The notes below the pieces were generated by a model, which did not search any database, was not told the origin of the DNA, and saw only the letters and a program-made list of their open reading frames with translations. From NCBI RefSeq assembly GCF_000611675.1, contig NZ_JATV01000013.1, positions 41,938-105,937 on the forward strand: 64,000 nucleotides of DNA. The letters are read 5' to 3'. Within the stretch, counting starts at the first letter, position 1, and every line of letters begins with the position of its first letter. Below, piece after piece: positions 26,357 through 34,725 of the stretch. A program made the translations under genes and the position numbers. The stretch comes from Flavobacterium succinicans LMG 10402 (GTDB lineage: Bacteria; Bacteroidota; Bacteroidia; Flavobacteriales; Flavobacteriaceae).

Positions 26357-27271
26357 ATGACTTATAACAACATACTTGAAACAATCGGTAACACACCCCA
26401 TGTAAAAATCAACAAACTATTTGGAGAAAAAAAATCGGTTTGGATAAAATTAGAACGTGCCAATCCGGGTGCTAGCATCAAAGACCGTATTGCTTTAGCC
26501 ATGATTGAAGATGCAGAACAAAAAGGAGTATTGCAAAAAGGTAGCACTATTATTGAAGCTACTTCGGGCAACACTGGAATTGGTTTAGCTATGGTTGCTG
26601 CAGTAAAAGGATACCGACTTATTTTGGTTATGCCAGAATCGATGTCTATAGAAAGACGCCGTTTAATGAGTATCTATGGTGCAGAATTTGTATTGACGCC
26701 GCGCGAAAAAGGAATGAAAGGCGCAATCGAAAAAGCGCAAGAACTAGTAAACGAAATCCCTAACTCTTGGTCACCGCTACAATTTGAAAACCCAGCAAAT
26801 ATTGAGGTGCACAAACAAAAAACAGCACAAGAAATCATCAACGCCTTTCCAAACGGAATCGACTACCTCATCACAGGAGTAGGCACTGGCGGACATATTA
26901 CGGGCTGTGCCGAAATCCTAAAACAACACTTTCCAAATCTAAAAGTATTTGCGGTAGAACCAGAAGCTTCTCCAGTAATTAGTGGAGGTGCGCCAAGTCC
27001 ACACCCAATTCAAGGGATTGGTGCAGGTTTTATACCCACCAATTTACACACTGAAATACTAGATGGCACCATACAAGTTAGCAAAGACGAGGCATTTACT
27101 TATGCACAAAGAGCCGCTAAAGAAGAAGGAATCCTGTTAGGCATTTCATCTGGTGCCTCTTTAGCCGCTGTAGCTAAAAAACTAAACGAAATCCCAGATG
27201 GTGCAACTGTACTTACTTTTTGCTACGACACCGGCGAACGCTATTTGAGCATCGAAGGATTGTTCGAATAA
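26357..27271 (+). CDS. cysK: Cysteine synthase A-type O-acetylserine sulfhydrylase
   Basis: A 304-residue PLP enzyme that makes cysteine from O-acetylserine and sulfide. The PLP lysine is Lys42 in [10 protein letters not shown]. The substrate loop TSGNTG is at about 69-74, and the phosphate-binding loop is [10 protein letters not shown], which is the CysK-type form. The C-terminus has GISSGAS and [13 protein letters not shown] second, CysM-like paralogue sits in an operon with serine acetyltransferase at 32854. A terminator shared with the converging cysteine desulfurase gene follows. Confidence 0.94.
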   Translation: MTYNNILETIGNTPHVKINKLFGEKKSVWIKLERANPGASIKDRIALAMIEDAEQKGVLQKGSTIIEATSGNTGIGLAMVAAVKGYRLILVMPESMSIERRRLMSIYGAEFVLTPREKGMKGAIEKAQELVNEIPNSWSPLQFENPANIEVHKQKTAQEIINAFPNGIDYLITGVGTGGHITGCAEILKQHFPNLKVFAVEPEASPVISGGAPSPHPIQGIGAGFIPTNLHTEILDGTIQVSKDEAFTYAQRAAKEEGILLGISSGASLAAVAKKLNEIPDGATVLTFCYDTGERYLSIEGLFE

Positions 27272-27291
27272 CATAAAATTGTATAAAGCAA

Positions 27292-27323
27292 AAAACCTGA
27301 CAACTTTACAATTGTCAGGTTTT
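27292..27323. terminator. Bidirectional terminator between cysK and the cysteine desulfurase gene
   Basis: AAAACCTGACAA (27292-27303) pairs with TTGTCAGGTTTT (27312-27323) around an 8-base loop, a 12-bp perfect stem between converging genes. Confidence 0.88.
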
Positions 27324-27342
27324 GTATTTTTAAAAAAAAGCC

Positions 27343-28467
27343 TTAGACGCCTTTCAACGCCTCAATCAATAAATCTAAATCTTCTTGAGTAGATAAATGA
27401 CTGAACGATATTCGCAAACTTGGTTTTTTCAAATCAGCTTCCGAAAGCATTTCAGCCAGCACATGCGAGGGTTTCACACTTCCCGACTGGCAAGCACTTC
27501 CTCTCGAAACAAAAATCCCTTTCATATCCAAATAAAACAAAATCATGGCTGTTTTATCCGCTGAAAAAGGCAATTGTACATTCAAAATCGGATAAAAAGT
27601 AGCAACTCCATTTTCTTTAACTCCAGGAAAATGCAAAGCTAATTGTTCCAAACAATACTGTTTTAGAGCACTAATTTGCTGCTGCTCAGCTTCTAAATTG
27701 GCATAAGAAATTTCCAAAGCCTTTGCCATTCCAGCAATTTGATGAATTGCTTCAGTACCAGAACGCAGTCCTTTTTCTTGTTCTCCACCAAAAAACAAAG
27801 GCTGCAAACCCGAATTTTTTCGAATAAAAGCAAAACCAACGCCTTTTGGACCGTGAAATTTATGGGCACTGCTCACAATAAAATCTACAGGAACTTTTTG
27901 TAAATCCAAAATCGCTTTGCCTACAGATTGCACCGTGTCCGAGAGAAACAAAGCATGATGCTCTTGACAAATTTGTGACACACGTTCCAAATCCAAAACC
28001 ACCCCCGTTTCATTGTTCACATGCATTAAACTCACCAACGTTTTCTCCGTAGATTCAGAAAGCAAACTCACTAAATGCGTCAAATCAAGAACGCCATCAA
28101 CCGAATTTTCTACATATTCCACTTGAACACCAAACTCCTTTTGCAATTCCAAAATAGGATACAAAACCGCGTGATGTTCCATTTTGCTCGAAATAATTCG
28201 CCTCACTTTCAAATCCTTCACTGCCGAACGCAAAATCCAATTATTGGCCTCTGTCCCACCCGATGTAAACAAAATCTCTTGCGCCGTAGCATTCAAAGCC
28301 TTGGCAATGCTCTTTCTAGACAGTTCCAAAATACTTTTGGCGTGACGACCCAAACTATGCGTAGACGACGGATTTCCGTAATCTTGCGCCATACATTCTA
28401 CCATTACCTGAATCACTTCGGGACGCATCGCAGTTGTAGAAGCATTGTCGAGATATACTTTTTTCAT
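27343..28467 (-). CDS. Cysteine desulfurase (NifS/IscS family)
   Basis: A 374-residue PLP enzyme that takes sulfur from cysteine for Fe-S clusters, thiolation or other uses. The start MKKVYLDNASTTAMRPEV is typical and fixes the ATG at 28467; an upstream in-frame extension to 28527 runs into the intergenic repeat and is unlikely. PLP Lys lies in SSAHKFHGPKGVGF, with TSGGTEANN and MHVNNETG also present. The active-site Cys loop is RGSACQSG. It is the short NifS/IscS-like form. No iscU or sufU gene is adjacent. It converges on cysK, so the two cysteine-handling genes share a terminator. Confidence 0.93.
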   Translation of the reverse strand: MKKVYLDNASTTAMRPEVIQVMVECMAQDYGNPSSTHSLGRHAKSILELSRKSIAKALNATAQEILFTSGGTEANNWILRSAVKDLKVRRIISSKMEHHAVLYPILELQKEFGVQVEYVENSVDGVLDLTHLVSLLSESTEKTLVSLMHVNNETGVVLDLERVSQICQEHHALFLSDTVQSVGKAILDLQKVPVDFIVSSAHKFHGPKGVGFAFIRKNSGLQPLFFGGEQEKGLRSGTEAIHQIAGMAKALEISYANLEAEQQQISALKQYCLEQLALHFPGVKENGVATFYPILNVQLPFSADKTAMILFYLDMKGIFVSRGSACQSGSVKPSHVLAEMLSEADLKKPSLRISFSHLSTQEDLDLLIEALKGV

Positions 28468-28495
28468 AATTAAATACTTTTCATTTTTATTTGGG

Positions 28496-28600
28496 CGTGC
28501 CCCGCCAGAAAAAGTCGGGTCGGGCATCCGTTCCCGCTTTTTTTAGAGACAAAAAAGTCTCTAAAAAAGAGCTCCACTTCTACCCTCACGCAAACCCTGC
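28496..28600 (-). repeat. Intergenic hairpin element, copy 3 (divergent form)
   Basis: Read on the minus strand: GGGTAGAAGTGGAGCTC, then a 12-bp perfect hairpin (28539-28550 with 28557-28568, six-base A/T loop), then AGCGGGAACGGATGCCCGA and a GC-rich tail with GGCGGGGCACGCCC. It shares the AGxGG, hairpin, AGCGGGA order with the other copies but lacks a clear TAGCCCCG start. GC content is well above the surroundings. Confidence 0.55.
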
Positions 28601-28615
28601 AAAACCAGACGTTCT

Positions 28616-29530
28616 TTAGGTAACCAATCGTTTCTCTTTCGATTTTTTCAATAATTCCAAAATCACTTTCTTATTAAAAATCACAACAGAAATCAAAATC
28701 AGTACATAAGAAAAGAGCTGAATTCCATTTATTTTCTCTTTGAAATACAACAAAGCAATTGCAAAATTAATCATTGGATTGATATACATCAAAATTCCAA
28801 CTGTCGCAGAGGAAATTCCTTTCAATGCAAACAAATTTAAAAATAAAGGAATAATCGTAAAAAAGACCACAATACATAACAAACAACCATAAAACAAAGG
28901 TGTTGTAGGCAGTGGGCCGCTATAAATTGGATAAAATGGCAATATCAACAGCGCAATAAAAAGCAATTGTACATTGAGTACCAAAAGCTTATCCATTTGA
29001 TTGTTTTTTCGTTGACTTACTAAATAGAGCGCATAAGTTGCCGCAACCACCAAGCTATAAAAAATATCATGCAAATCATTCATTGACAACAACAAACAAC
29101 TCACAACACTCAATGAAACCGCTAACCATTGCGTCTTTGAAAGTGTTTCTTTTAAAAGAAAAAAGGCAAAAACGGTCGTCAGTATCGGGCAAATCAAGTA
29201 AGCCAAGGAACCTGCCTTCACACTAACGTGATTGACAACATAAATAAAAATAAACCAATTCGAAGCCAGTATTAAACTTCCTCCTAATGTCAACCACAAA
29301 ATGGTTTTCTTAACTTTTGGTTCAAAATTTTGAAAAAGAGCCCAATTCTCTCGAATCACGCTTTTTCTTAAAACAACATTCAAAAGCGTTAAAAGTACAA
29401 CACTCAAAAAAACGCGGTAAAAAAGAATGTCCAAAGAAGGAAAATCGGCAATAGGTTTTAGTGCCAAGCTGAAAAATCCCCAAATAAAGAAAGCGGAAAA
29501 TGCAGCTAGATAATGTTTCGTTTGTTTCAT
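28616..29530 (-). CDS. EamA/RarD-type drug-metabolite transporter
   Basis: A 304-residue inner-membrane protein with ten predicted helices in two EamA repeats. The N-terminus YLAAFSAFFIWGFFSLALKPIADFP and the periplasm-facing DILFYRVFLSVVLL block are like RarD-type members. It ends in a positively charged tail (ELLKKSKEKR), as expected for the cytoplasmic side. The transported compound cannot be told. It is upstream of the cysteine desulfurase gene on the same strand but separated by about 150 bases and a hairpin element. Confidence 0.9.
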   Translation of the reverse strand: MKQTKHYLAAFSAFFIWGFFSLALKPIADFPSLDILFYRVFLSVVLLTLLNVVLRKSVIRENWALFQNFEPKVKKTILWLTLGGSLILASNWFIFIYVVNHVSVKAGSLAYLICPILTTVFAFFLLKETLSKTQWLAVSLSVVSCLLLSMNDLHDIFYSLVVAATYALYLVSQRKNNQMDKLLVLNVQLLFIALLILPFYPIYSGPLPTTPLFYGCLLCIVVFFTIIPLFLNLFALKGISSATVGILMYINPMINFAIALLYFKEKINGIQLFSYVLILISVVIFNKKVILELLKKSKEKRLVT

Positions 29531-29651
29531 TTAGATTAAATAGGACGGCAAAGGTACTAATTTCATTTGGCTTGTCTTTTTCATCCAAAACAAATCGGCT
29601 ACATTAACATCATTTTAAAAAAGAGATGAAGCGGATACCAATTAAAAATTC

Positions 29652-29659
29652 TATTTTTG
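29652..29659 (+). promoter_or_regulatory. -7 box for the 29678 lipoprotein
   Basis: TATTTTTG (TAnnTTTG) ends 18 bases before the ATG at 29678. This rules against the longer frame starting at 29657. Confidence 0.5.
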
Positions 29660-29677
29660 CTTAAAATAAACTCTATA

Positions 29678-30625
29678 ATGAAACGATTTTTAGGTATCTT
29701 ATTCTTATCACTAATTTTGAACAGTTGCGATGATGGCGACCTGTTTTTAGAAGATATTAATTTTGACAATGCCACGGTGGCCAAATGCGAAACTAATGGT
29801 ATTATTTACAAACTCAACGAAAAAGAAGCCTTATTGCTGGAGCTTCCACGATTAGTTTTACCAAACGAAACCAAAACGCAATCTGTTATCATCGGTGGTG
29901 AAAATCGGGTGGTGTATCGTTTCTACGATGGAAAAGTATCGCAAGCCAACATTTGCGAAACTATACCTCCTGGAACACCAATTGTAACAGATCAATGGAA
30001 TGCAACAGCCGGTATTGTTGAAATTGCATCGACACCGATCAAAAAAATTGATGAGACCAACAATAGTACTCGAATTACAGGCTATAATCATTTTATAGTA
30101 TTGAGAAATATTACTTTTAAAAAGTCAGACGGTAAAGATCAAACTTATCCAGAGTTTGTTTTTGGAAATCAGGTGACCACGGCCACTTTGCTACCTTTTG
30201 CTTTCACTCAGGCGCTAAACCGATGTACTGTTTCAAAAAATATTTATAACTTTATTAAGAGTGAAGCATTAACTTTAAGCAATATTGATCCTGAACTAAT
30301 TAAAAGCGAAAGTACTCCTTTGAATACTCCTAGAGTTGGATTATTGGGTACTACTAAAAATAGTCTAGTCTACAAATCCTATAACGGTTTGTTGACAGGT
30401 GATTTTTTCTGTACTACCACACCTCCACTTACACCAACTGTTCTTCAAGAGTGGAAGGCGGCAGCAGGTATTGCTAATTCTGAAGGCATTATCGAAGTAA
30501 CAACCACTACTTTTGGCACAGGATATAAACATACGATTATACTTAAGAAAGCAAAAATGACCCGTGGAGAAGACAGCTTTTTATTGGGTGACACCTATAT
30601 TTACGGAGAATTAATCACCAATTAA
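29678..30625 (+). CDS. Uncharacterised lipoprotein with two similar halves
   Basis: A 315-residue protein with lipobox ILNSC (MKRFLGILFLSLILNSC, Cys17), followed by acidic residues (DDGD). The mature protein seems to have two related halves. Each has an SLVYKSYNG/RVVYRFYDG-like strand, an FCTTTPPLTPTVLQEWKAAAGI/ICETIPPGTPIVTDQWNATAGI block, and an EVTTTTFGTGYKHTIILKK/EIASTPIKK..GYNHFIVLRN block. The internal duplication is visible by eye. No enzyme motif is present. The ATG at 29678 gives a clean signal peptide and fits the promoter. A long bidirectional terminator follows. Confidence 0.85.
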   Translation: MKRFLGILFLSLILNSCDDGDLFLEDINFDNATVAKCETNGIIYKLNEKEALLLELPRLVLPNETKTQSVIIGGENRVVYRFYDGKVSQANICETIPPGTPIVTDQWNATAGIVEIASTPIKKIDETNNSTRITGYNHFIVLRNITFKKSDGKDQTYPEFVFGNQVTTATLLPFAFTQALNRCTVSKNIYNFIKSEALTLSNIDPELIKSESTPLNTPRVGLLGTTKNSLVYKSYNGLLTGDFFCTTTPPLTPTVLQEWKAAAGIANSEGIIEVTTTTFGTGYKHTIILKKAKMTRGEDSFLLGDTYIYGELITN

Positions 30626-30642
30626 CACTCAAATCAACAATC

Positions 30643-30680
30643 AAAAAAAGGTCAATTCTTTACTGAATTGACCTTTTTTT
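30643..30680. terminator. Bidirectional terminator
   Basis: A 16-base perfect stem made of seven A, GGTCAATTC (30643-30658), loop TTTACT, then the complement ending in seven T (30665-30680). It lies between the converging lipoprotein and Smr genes. Confidence 0.92.
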
Positions 30681-30688
30681 GATAAAAA

Positions 30689-31243
30689 TTACTTTGCGTT
30701 TTGCTTAAAGTATACTTCAGTTGCCCCTAAACCATATTTTTGATAATTGGCATCTTGAAACGAAACATTGTCATAACGTCCTAGTAGAAAATCCAACTCG
30801 GCTTTCAGTACTCCTTCTCCAACGCCGTGGATGAAAACGATTTTAGGAATCCGATTTCGGATGGCAAATTCAATATGGCGTTTGGCGGTATCGGCTTGCA
30901 AAGTTAGAATATCATAATTCGTCATACCACGCTTATTGGGTACTAATTTCTCAATGTGCAAATCAAATTCAGGTACGCCAACTTCCTTTTTTTCTTTGCG
31001 TTCTTTTACAAAACTTCTGGGTGTTGGAATCGTTTTTTCTTTGATAATTTCATCTACATTAATCCTTCTAATAGCATCCATTAAATTACTCGATTGGTTC
31101 ATGTTAAGTAATTCATGAGTTGCAAAATTCATTACAAAACCATCTTCGGTTTCAATAGTAATTTGGGTTCCATTGATAGCTAGAACAATACCATTAATAT
31201 CGTCGTCTAGTACCGCTACTTTATCTCCTTTATTCCACATCAT
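30689..31243 (-). CDS. Smr-domain protein with DUF2027
   Basis: About 184 residues. The N-terminal part (MWNKGDKVAVLDDDINGIVLAI..., DUF2027) is a small beta domain found in Bacteroidota MutS2-like proteins. The C-terminal Smr domain has DLHIEKL, LTLQADTAKRHIEFAIRNRIPKIVFIHGVGEGVLKAELDFLL, with the family's DLHxxxL and HGxGxGxL motifs. Smr domains are nicking nucleases or RNA endonucleases in ribosome-rescue and MutS2 proteins; which applies here is unknown. Adjacent ATGs at 31243 and 31240 fit; an earlier start at 31282 lies in the preceding gene, with which it overlaps by 14 bases, indicating coupling. Confidence 0.9.
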   Translation of the reverse strand: MMWNKGDKVAVLDDDINGIVLAINGTQITIETEDGFVMNFATHELLNMNQSSNLMDAIRRINVDEIIKEKTIPTPRSFVKERKEKKEVGVPEFDLHIEKLVPNKRGMTNYDILTLQADTAKRHIEFAIRNRIPKIVFIHGVGEGVLKAELDFLLGRYDNVSFQDANYQKYGLGATEVYFKQNAK

Positions 31244-31415
31244 TTTCTTCTTTATCTTGATTTTTACTTGGCGTTTTACCACTTAATCGCATCATTCCAT
31301 ACATGAAAATAATCATAGCCATAACTATCAAATAAACATTTTTATCTGGTTTAGTTTGTTCATAAAAAGCAACTCCTATGGCTACTGCCACTATCAAAAT
31401 CATCAATTTCTTCAT
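31230..31415 (-). CDS. Small two-helix membrane protein
   Basis: A 61-residue protein with a hydrophobic N-terminus (KKLMILIVAVAIGVAFY) and a second membrane segment (NVYLIVMAMIIFMYGMMRL), ending in a charged tail (KTPSKNQDKEENDVE). The ATG at 31415 follows a TATTTTTG box by 19 bases, so it is preferred to an earlier start at 31556. It overlaps the Smr gene, so they form one unit. No function is known to me. Confidence 0.8.
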   Translation of the reverse strand: MKKLMILIVAVAIGVAFYEQTKPDKNVYLIVMAMIIFMYGMMRLSGKTPSKNQDKEENDVE

Positions 31416-31434
31416 TTCAAAAAATTTCAAGCTC

Positions 31435-31442
31435 CAAAAATA
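31435..31442 (-). promoter_or_regulatory. -7 box for the small membrane protein/Smr unit
   Basis: The minus strand reads TATTTTTG, 19 bases before the ATG at 31415. Confidence 0.5.
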
Positions 31443-31512
31443 AGAAATAAAACTGGTGAGATCGATTATTGAAAAAGGAATCGGCTTTTTTTTGTAAAAT
31501 TGTATCAAATTA

Positions 31513-31806
31513 ATGACGATGCATTTAGAAGAATATATGATTCCTTGTTTGAGCAAAACACTTTTTGGTATAGAATGCTTGGGTTGTGGATTTCAACGCG
31601 CCCTGCTTTTGTTGCTAAAAGGAGAATGGAGTACCGCGTTTGTTATGTATCCAGCAGTATATTCCATGCTTACAATGTTAGTGGGAATTCTTTTGTTTTA
31701 CACCACCAAAAAAACAACTTTTACCAAAAAAGGTTTAACTGTTTTAATAGCAATTAATCTCTTCTTTGTCATTGGTGGCTATACCTACAAACATTTTTTG
31801 ATTTAA
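31513..31806 (+). CDS. DUF2752-family membrane protein
   Basis: A 97-residue protein (91 if it starts at the ATG at 31519). It has the DUF2752 core CLSKTLFGIECLGCGFQRALLLLLKGEW, in which Cys-x-Gly-Cys-Gly and Arg are conserved. Two hydrophobic helices follow (AVYSMLTMLVGILLFY and LTVLIAINLFFVIGGYTY). The family is a small inner-membrane protein of unknown role. It is a single gene, divergent from the Smr unit. Confidence 0.88.
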   Translation: MTMHLEEYMIPCLSKTLFGIECLGCGFQRALLLLLKGEWSTAFVMYPAVYSMLTMLVGILLFYTTKKTTFTKKGLTVLIAINLFFVIGGYTYKHFLI

Positions 31807-31850
31807 ATTACTTTTTCATTCGAGTAAAAATATCATTCATAATTTCGATT

Positions 31851-31876
31851 TAATGATCATTATTTAATGATTAAAC
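31851..31876. promoter_or_regulatory. Palindromes upstream of the serine acetyltransferase gene
   Basis: TAATGATCATTA (31851-31862) is a perfect 12-base palindrome. A near-palindrome TTTAATGATTAAA follows at once. They lie about 190 bases before the GTG start of the cysE-cysM operon in a 256-base gap that otherwise looks featureless. A role as regulator sites is a guess. Confidence 0.25.
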
Positions 31877-32062
31877 TCTCTTTTTTAAGCTAATTTTCGC
31901 GATTAATTCAAGGTAACTTACTAAAAAAGAAACAAATTTATAGTCCTACAAAATCTATCTAATAAATAGGAAAAATTATGATTTATTGCCACAAAAATTA
32001 GTTACATATCTAAAAAACATCTTATTTTTACGTTTTCGAATTCATCTTATAATCTTACTATT

Positions 32063-32854
32063 GTGTCAAGACATCAAATTATTCAAAATATTCATTCGCA
32101 AAAGAGTCATTTGTCTATTAATTATAGTATAAAAACCAAAACAGAAGCTTTTACTGAAAAACTGTTTTATACCCTTTTTGATTCAAATGCTCCTTTAGAC
32201 CAAAGTATTGATGAATTGGAGGTTCAATTCAAAGAAATTGCAAAAATTGCTTGTAAAAAAGCAACCACCCATTGTGAAAGTGCTTGGGATAGTTTCCTTG
32301 AAAAATTGCCTTTGGTTTTAGAACAACTCAATCAAGATGCGGCTTACATTCTTATAAATGACCCCGCTTCGAATAGTATCGAAGAAGTATATTTAGCTTA
32401 CCCAGGTTTTTACGCTATTGCCATTTATCGTTTAAGTCATGAATTGTATTTACTGGATTTATTGCTTTTTTCAAGGTTAATGAGTGAATACGCACACCGC
32501 ATTACGGGTACAGACATTCATGCAGGAGCTACCATTGCTTCGCCATTTTTTATTGATCACGCCACTGGAATTGTAATTGGAGAAACCACTGTAATCGAAG
32601 AAAACGTCAAAATATACCAAGGAGTCACTTTGGGTGCGCTAAGTGTTAGTAAAGAAATGAAAAATGCTAAACGCCATCCAACCGTTGAAAAAAATGTCTG
32701 CATTTATGCCAATGCCACTATACTTGGAGGCGAAACTGTAATAGGACAAAATAGTATAGTAGGTGGAAATTCATGGGTAACAAAATCAATACCAGCCGAT
32801 TCTACTGTATTAAACACAACAACAACTGAGGTTAAGATAAAAGAAAAACGATAA
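32063..32854 (+). CDS. cysE: Serine O-acetyltransferase
   Basis: A 263-residue cytoplasmic enzyme that acetylates serine with acetyl-CoA, the first step of cysteine synthesis. The C-terminal left-handed beta-helix of hexapeptide repeats is clear (GTDIHAGATIASPFFIDHATGIVIGE, then YQGVTLGAL). The catalytic His-Asp pair lies in DIHAG and FIDHATG. The longer N-terminal helical region matches the EpsC-like bacterial type. The start appears to be GTG at 32063, since no earlier ATG is available. Its stop overlaps the cysM start (TAATG), so the two are translationally coupled and may form the cysteine synthase complex. Confidence 0.94.
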   Translation: MSRHQIIQNIHSQKSHLSINYSIKTKTEAFTEKLFYTLFDSNAPLDQSIDELEVQFKEIAKIACKKATTHCESAWDSFLEKLPLVLEQLNQDAAYILINDPASNSIEEVYLAYPGFYAIAIYRLSHELYLLDLLLFSRLMSEYAHRITGTDIHAGATIASPFFIDHATGIVIGETTVIEENVKIYQGVTLGALSVSKEMKNAKRHPTVEKNVCIYANATILGGETVIGQNSIVGGNSWVTKSIPADSTVLNTTTTEVKIKEKR

Positions 32855-33741
32855 TGAAACCACAAAAGTTAGTCGATCTTATTGGAAACACACCATTAGT
32901 AATAAGTCAAAATTTAGTACATAATCCCAACGTAAAATTGCTTCTAAAACTTGAAGGAAACAATCCTGGAGGAAGTGTAAAAGACCGTGCAGCCTACAAT
33001 ATGATTAAATCTGCAATTGAACGAGGCGACATCAAAAAGGGCGATAAATTAATCGAAGCAACCAGTGGAAACACAGGCATCGCTTTGGCCATGATTGCAC
33101 AATTATTCAATATCGAAATTGAATTGGTTTTACCTGAAGATTCCACCATAGAACGTACACAAACCATGAGAGCTTATGGTGCCACCGTAATCTTAACACC
33201 CGCAAGTACTGGCATCATTGGCTCAAGAGATTATGCCGACAAAAAAGTTGCAGAAGGCGGTTATATCATGCTCAACCAATTTGCCAATGACGACAATTGG
33301 AAGGCACATTACAACACTACAGGTCCAGAAATTTGGGAAGACACCGAAGGAACCGTAACCCATTTTGTATCGGCGATGGGGACAACAGGAACTATTATTG
33401 GTACTTCAACCTATTTGAAAGAAAAGAATCCATCGATTCAAATTATTGGGGCACAACCTAGTGATGGCTCTCAAATTCCGGGTATTCGCAAATGGCCACA
33501 AGAATATTTACCTAAAATTTTTGATGCTTCAAAAGTGGATACCGTTATAGAAGTAACTGAAGCCGAAGCTAGAGCCATGACTCAACGTTTAGCTAAAGAA
33601 GAAGGCATTTTTGCTGGAATGAGTAGCGGTGGTTCAGTAGCAGCTGCAGTAAAAATTGCCGAAACCTTAGAGTCAGGAGTCATTGTCGCTATTATATGTG
33701 ATCGTGGTGATCGTTATCTGTCTTCCGATTTGTTTGATTAA
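32854..33741 (+). CDS. cysM: Cysteine synthase B-type O-acetylserine sulfhydrylase
   Basis: A 295-residue PLP enzyme that makes cysteine from O-acetylserine and sulfide or thiosulfate. The PLP lysine is Lys43 in PGGSVKDRAA, the loop is TSGNTG, and the phosphate loop is SAMGTTGTIIG, the CysM-type form. GMSSGGS and the C-terminal CDRGDRYLSSDLFD are also present. It starts inside the cysE stop codon, so the enzyme partners are made together. It is clearly a paralogue of cysK at 26357. A strong terminator follows. Confidence 0.95.
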   Translation: MKPQKLVDLIGNTPLVISQNLVHNPNVKLLLKLEGNNPGGSVKDRAAYNMIKSAIERGDIKKGDKLIEATSGNTGIALAMIAQLFNIEIELVLPEDSTIERTQTMRAYGATVILTPASTGIIGSRDYADKKVAEGGYIMLNQFANDDNWKAHYNTTGPEIWEDTEGTVTHFVSAMGTTGTIIGTSTYLKEKNPSIQIIGAQPSDGSQIPGIRKWPQEYLPKIFDASKVDTVIEVTEAEARAMTQRLAKEEGIFAGMSSGGSVAAAVKIAETLESGVIVAIICDRGDRYLSSDLFD

Positions 33742-33762
33742 AAACAGATTCAGATTATAAAA

Positions 33763-33794
33763 AAATCCCGTTCGATTGGACACGAACGGGATTT
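33763..33794. terminator. Terminator after cysM
   Basis: AAATCCCGTTCG (33763-33774) and CGAACGGGATTT (33783-33794) form a 12-bp perfect stem with an 8-base loop, between the converging cysM and DUF2911 genes. Confidence 0.9.
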
Positions 33795-33816
33795 CTATTT
33801 TAATAAATATTGCAGA

Positions 33817-34662
33817 TTATTTTTTGCTCCACTCTGCTATACTGTCTTTATTCATTTTTACATAATCTTGGTTTTTAGCGGCTTCAGCAGCGGCAAGAGA
33901 CAATTTTGCAGTTTCTATTGCTCCCGCTTTATCACCTTGTTTGGCTTGAATCAAAGATTTTAAACGTAAATACCAAAAAGGCTTTTCTTTGGTCATATCC
34001 AAAGCTTTGTCAATATAGGTTCTAGCTTTGGTTATATCACCTTCTGCTTGAAAAATGTATTGTGCCGAAGAAAAATAATCCCCTGCTGTTGGACCTGCTA
34101 AAACTTTTTCAATACTTGCGGTAGCTATTTTTTGAGTAGGCACTTCAAATTTCATTGATACTGAAGAATTTTCCCAAGCTAAATCCAAATGCCCTGAATT
34201 CAAATCCAAATGATTAATACCAATAGTAAATGATTCTACTGCTTTTGGTAAAGCTTCTTCTTTAACAGTAGTACGCAAGGCTACATTTTCTTCTTTGAAT
34301 TCTTCTGGCAACCCCCAATTGTCAGTTGTACTATAAAAAATAACTTCCCAACTACCAATTTTTGGAACAGTATACAAAGCATATTTTCCTTTTTTCAAGG
34401 TTTTACCATCAATCACTACATCATCTGAAAATGAAATAGTAGTATTCGCGTTAGCTCCCGTTCTCCATAATTTTCCAAAAGGAACTAAGTTTCCAAAAAC
34501 TGGTCTTCCTTTGGCCGCTGGTCTTGAATACACCACTTCTACATCCGTTAGTCCCACTGTTTGCATAATGGTCGCTTTTGGACTAGGAGCAGGCGTTTTT
34601 ACTTGCGCCTCGATAGTGAAATTAGCAATAAAAATTGCTAAAGCAATAATGATTTTTTTCAT
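33817..34662 (-). CDS. DUF2911-domain exported protein
   Basis: A 281-residue protein with signal peptide (KKIIIALAIFIANFTIEAQ). The DUF2911 beta-sandwich (about 25-170) has the recognisable VVYSRPAAKGRPVFGNLVPFGKLWRTGANANT and KGKYALYTVPKIGSWEVIFY blocks. The C-terminal third is helical, TPR-like (AEGDITKARTYIDKALDMTKE). Common in Bacteroidota; function unknown. A TAAATTTG box on the minus strand lies 23 bases before the start. Confidence 0.93.
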   Translation of the reverse strand: MKKIIIALAIFIANFTIEAQVKTPAPSPKATIMQTVGLTDVEVVYSRPAAKGRPVFGNLVPFGKLWRTGANANTTISFSDDVVIDGKTLKKGKYALYTVPKIGSWEVIFYSTTDNWGLPEEFKEENVALRTTVKEEALPKAVESFTIGINHLDLNSGHLDLAWENSSVSMKFEVPTQKIATASIEKVLAGPTAGDYFSSAQYIFQAEGDITKARTYIDKALDMTKEKPFWYLRLKSLIQAKQGDKAGAIETAKLSLAAAEAAKNQDYVKMNKDSIAEWSKK

Positions 34663-34685
34663 GATACTTTTTTAAGTTAGTGCTT

Positions 34686-34693
34686 CAAATTTA
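34686..34693 (-). promoter_or_regulatory. -7 box for the DUF2911 gene
   Basis: The minus strand reads TAAATTTG (TAnnTTTG), 23 bases upstream of the ATG at 34662. Confidence 0.5.
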
Positions 34694-34725
34694 CAAATAA
34701 GATTCAATATTTTAACTCTTTAACA

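Noticed and set aside
31500..31757. Alternative 85-codon frame overlapping the DUF2752 gene
   Set aside because: The frame from 31513 carries the DUF2752 motifs, and this one does not.
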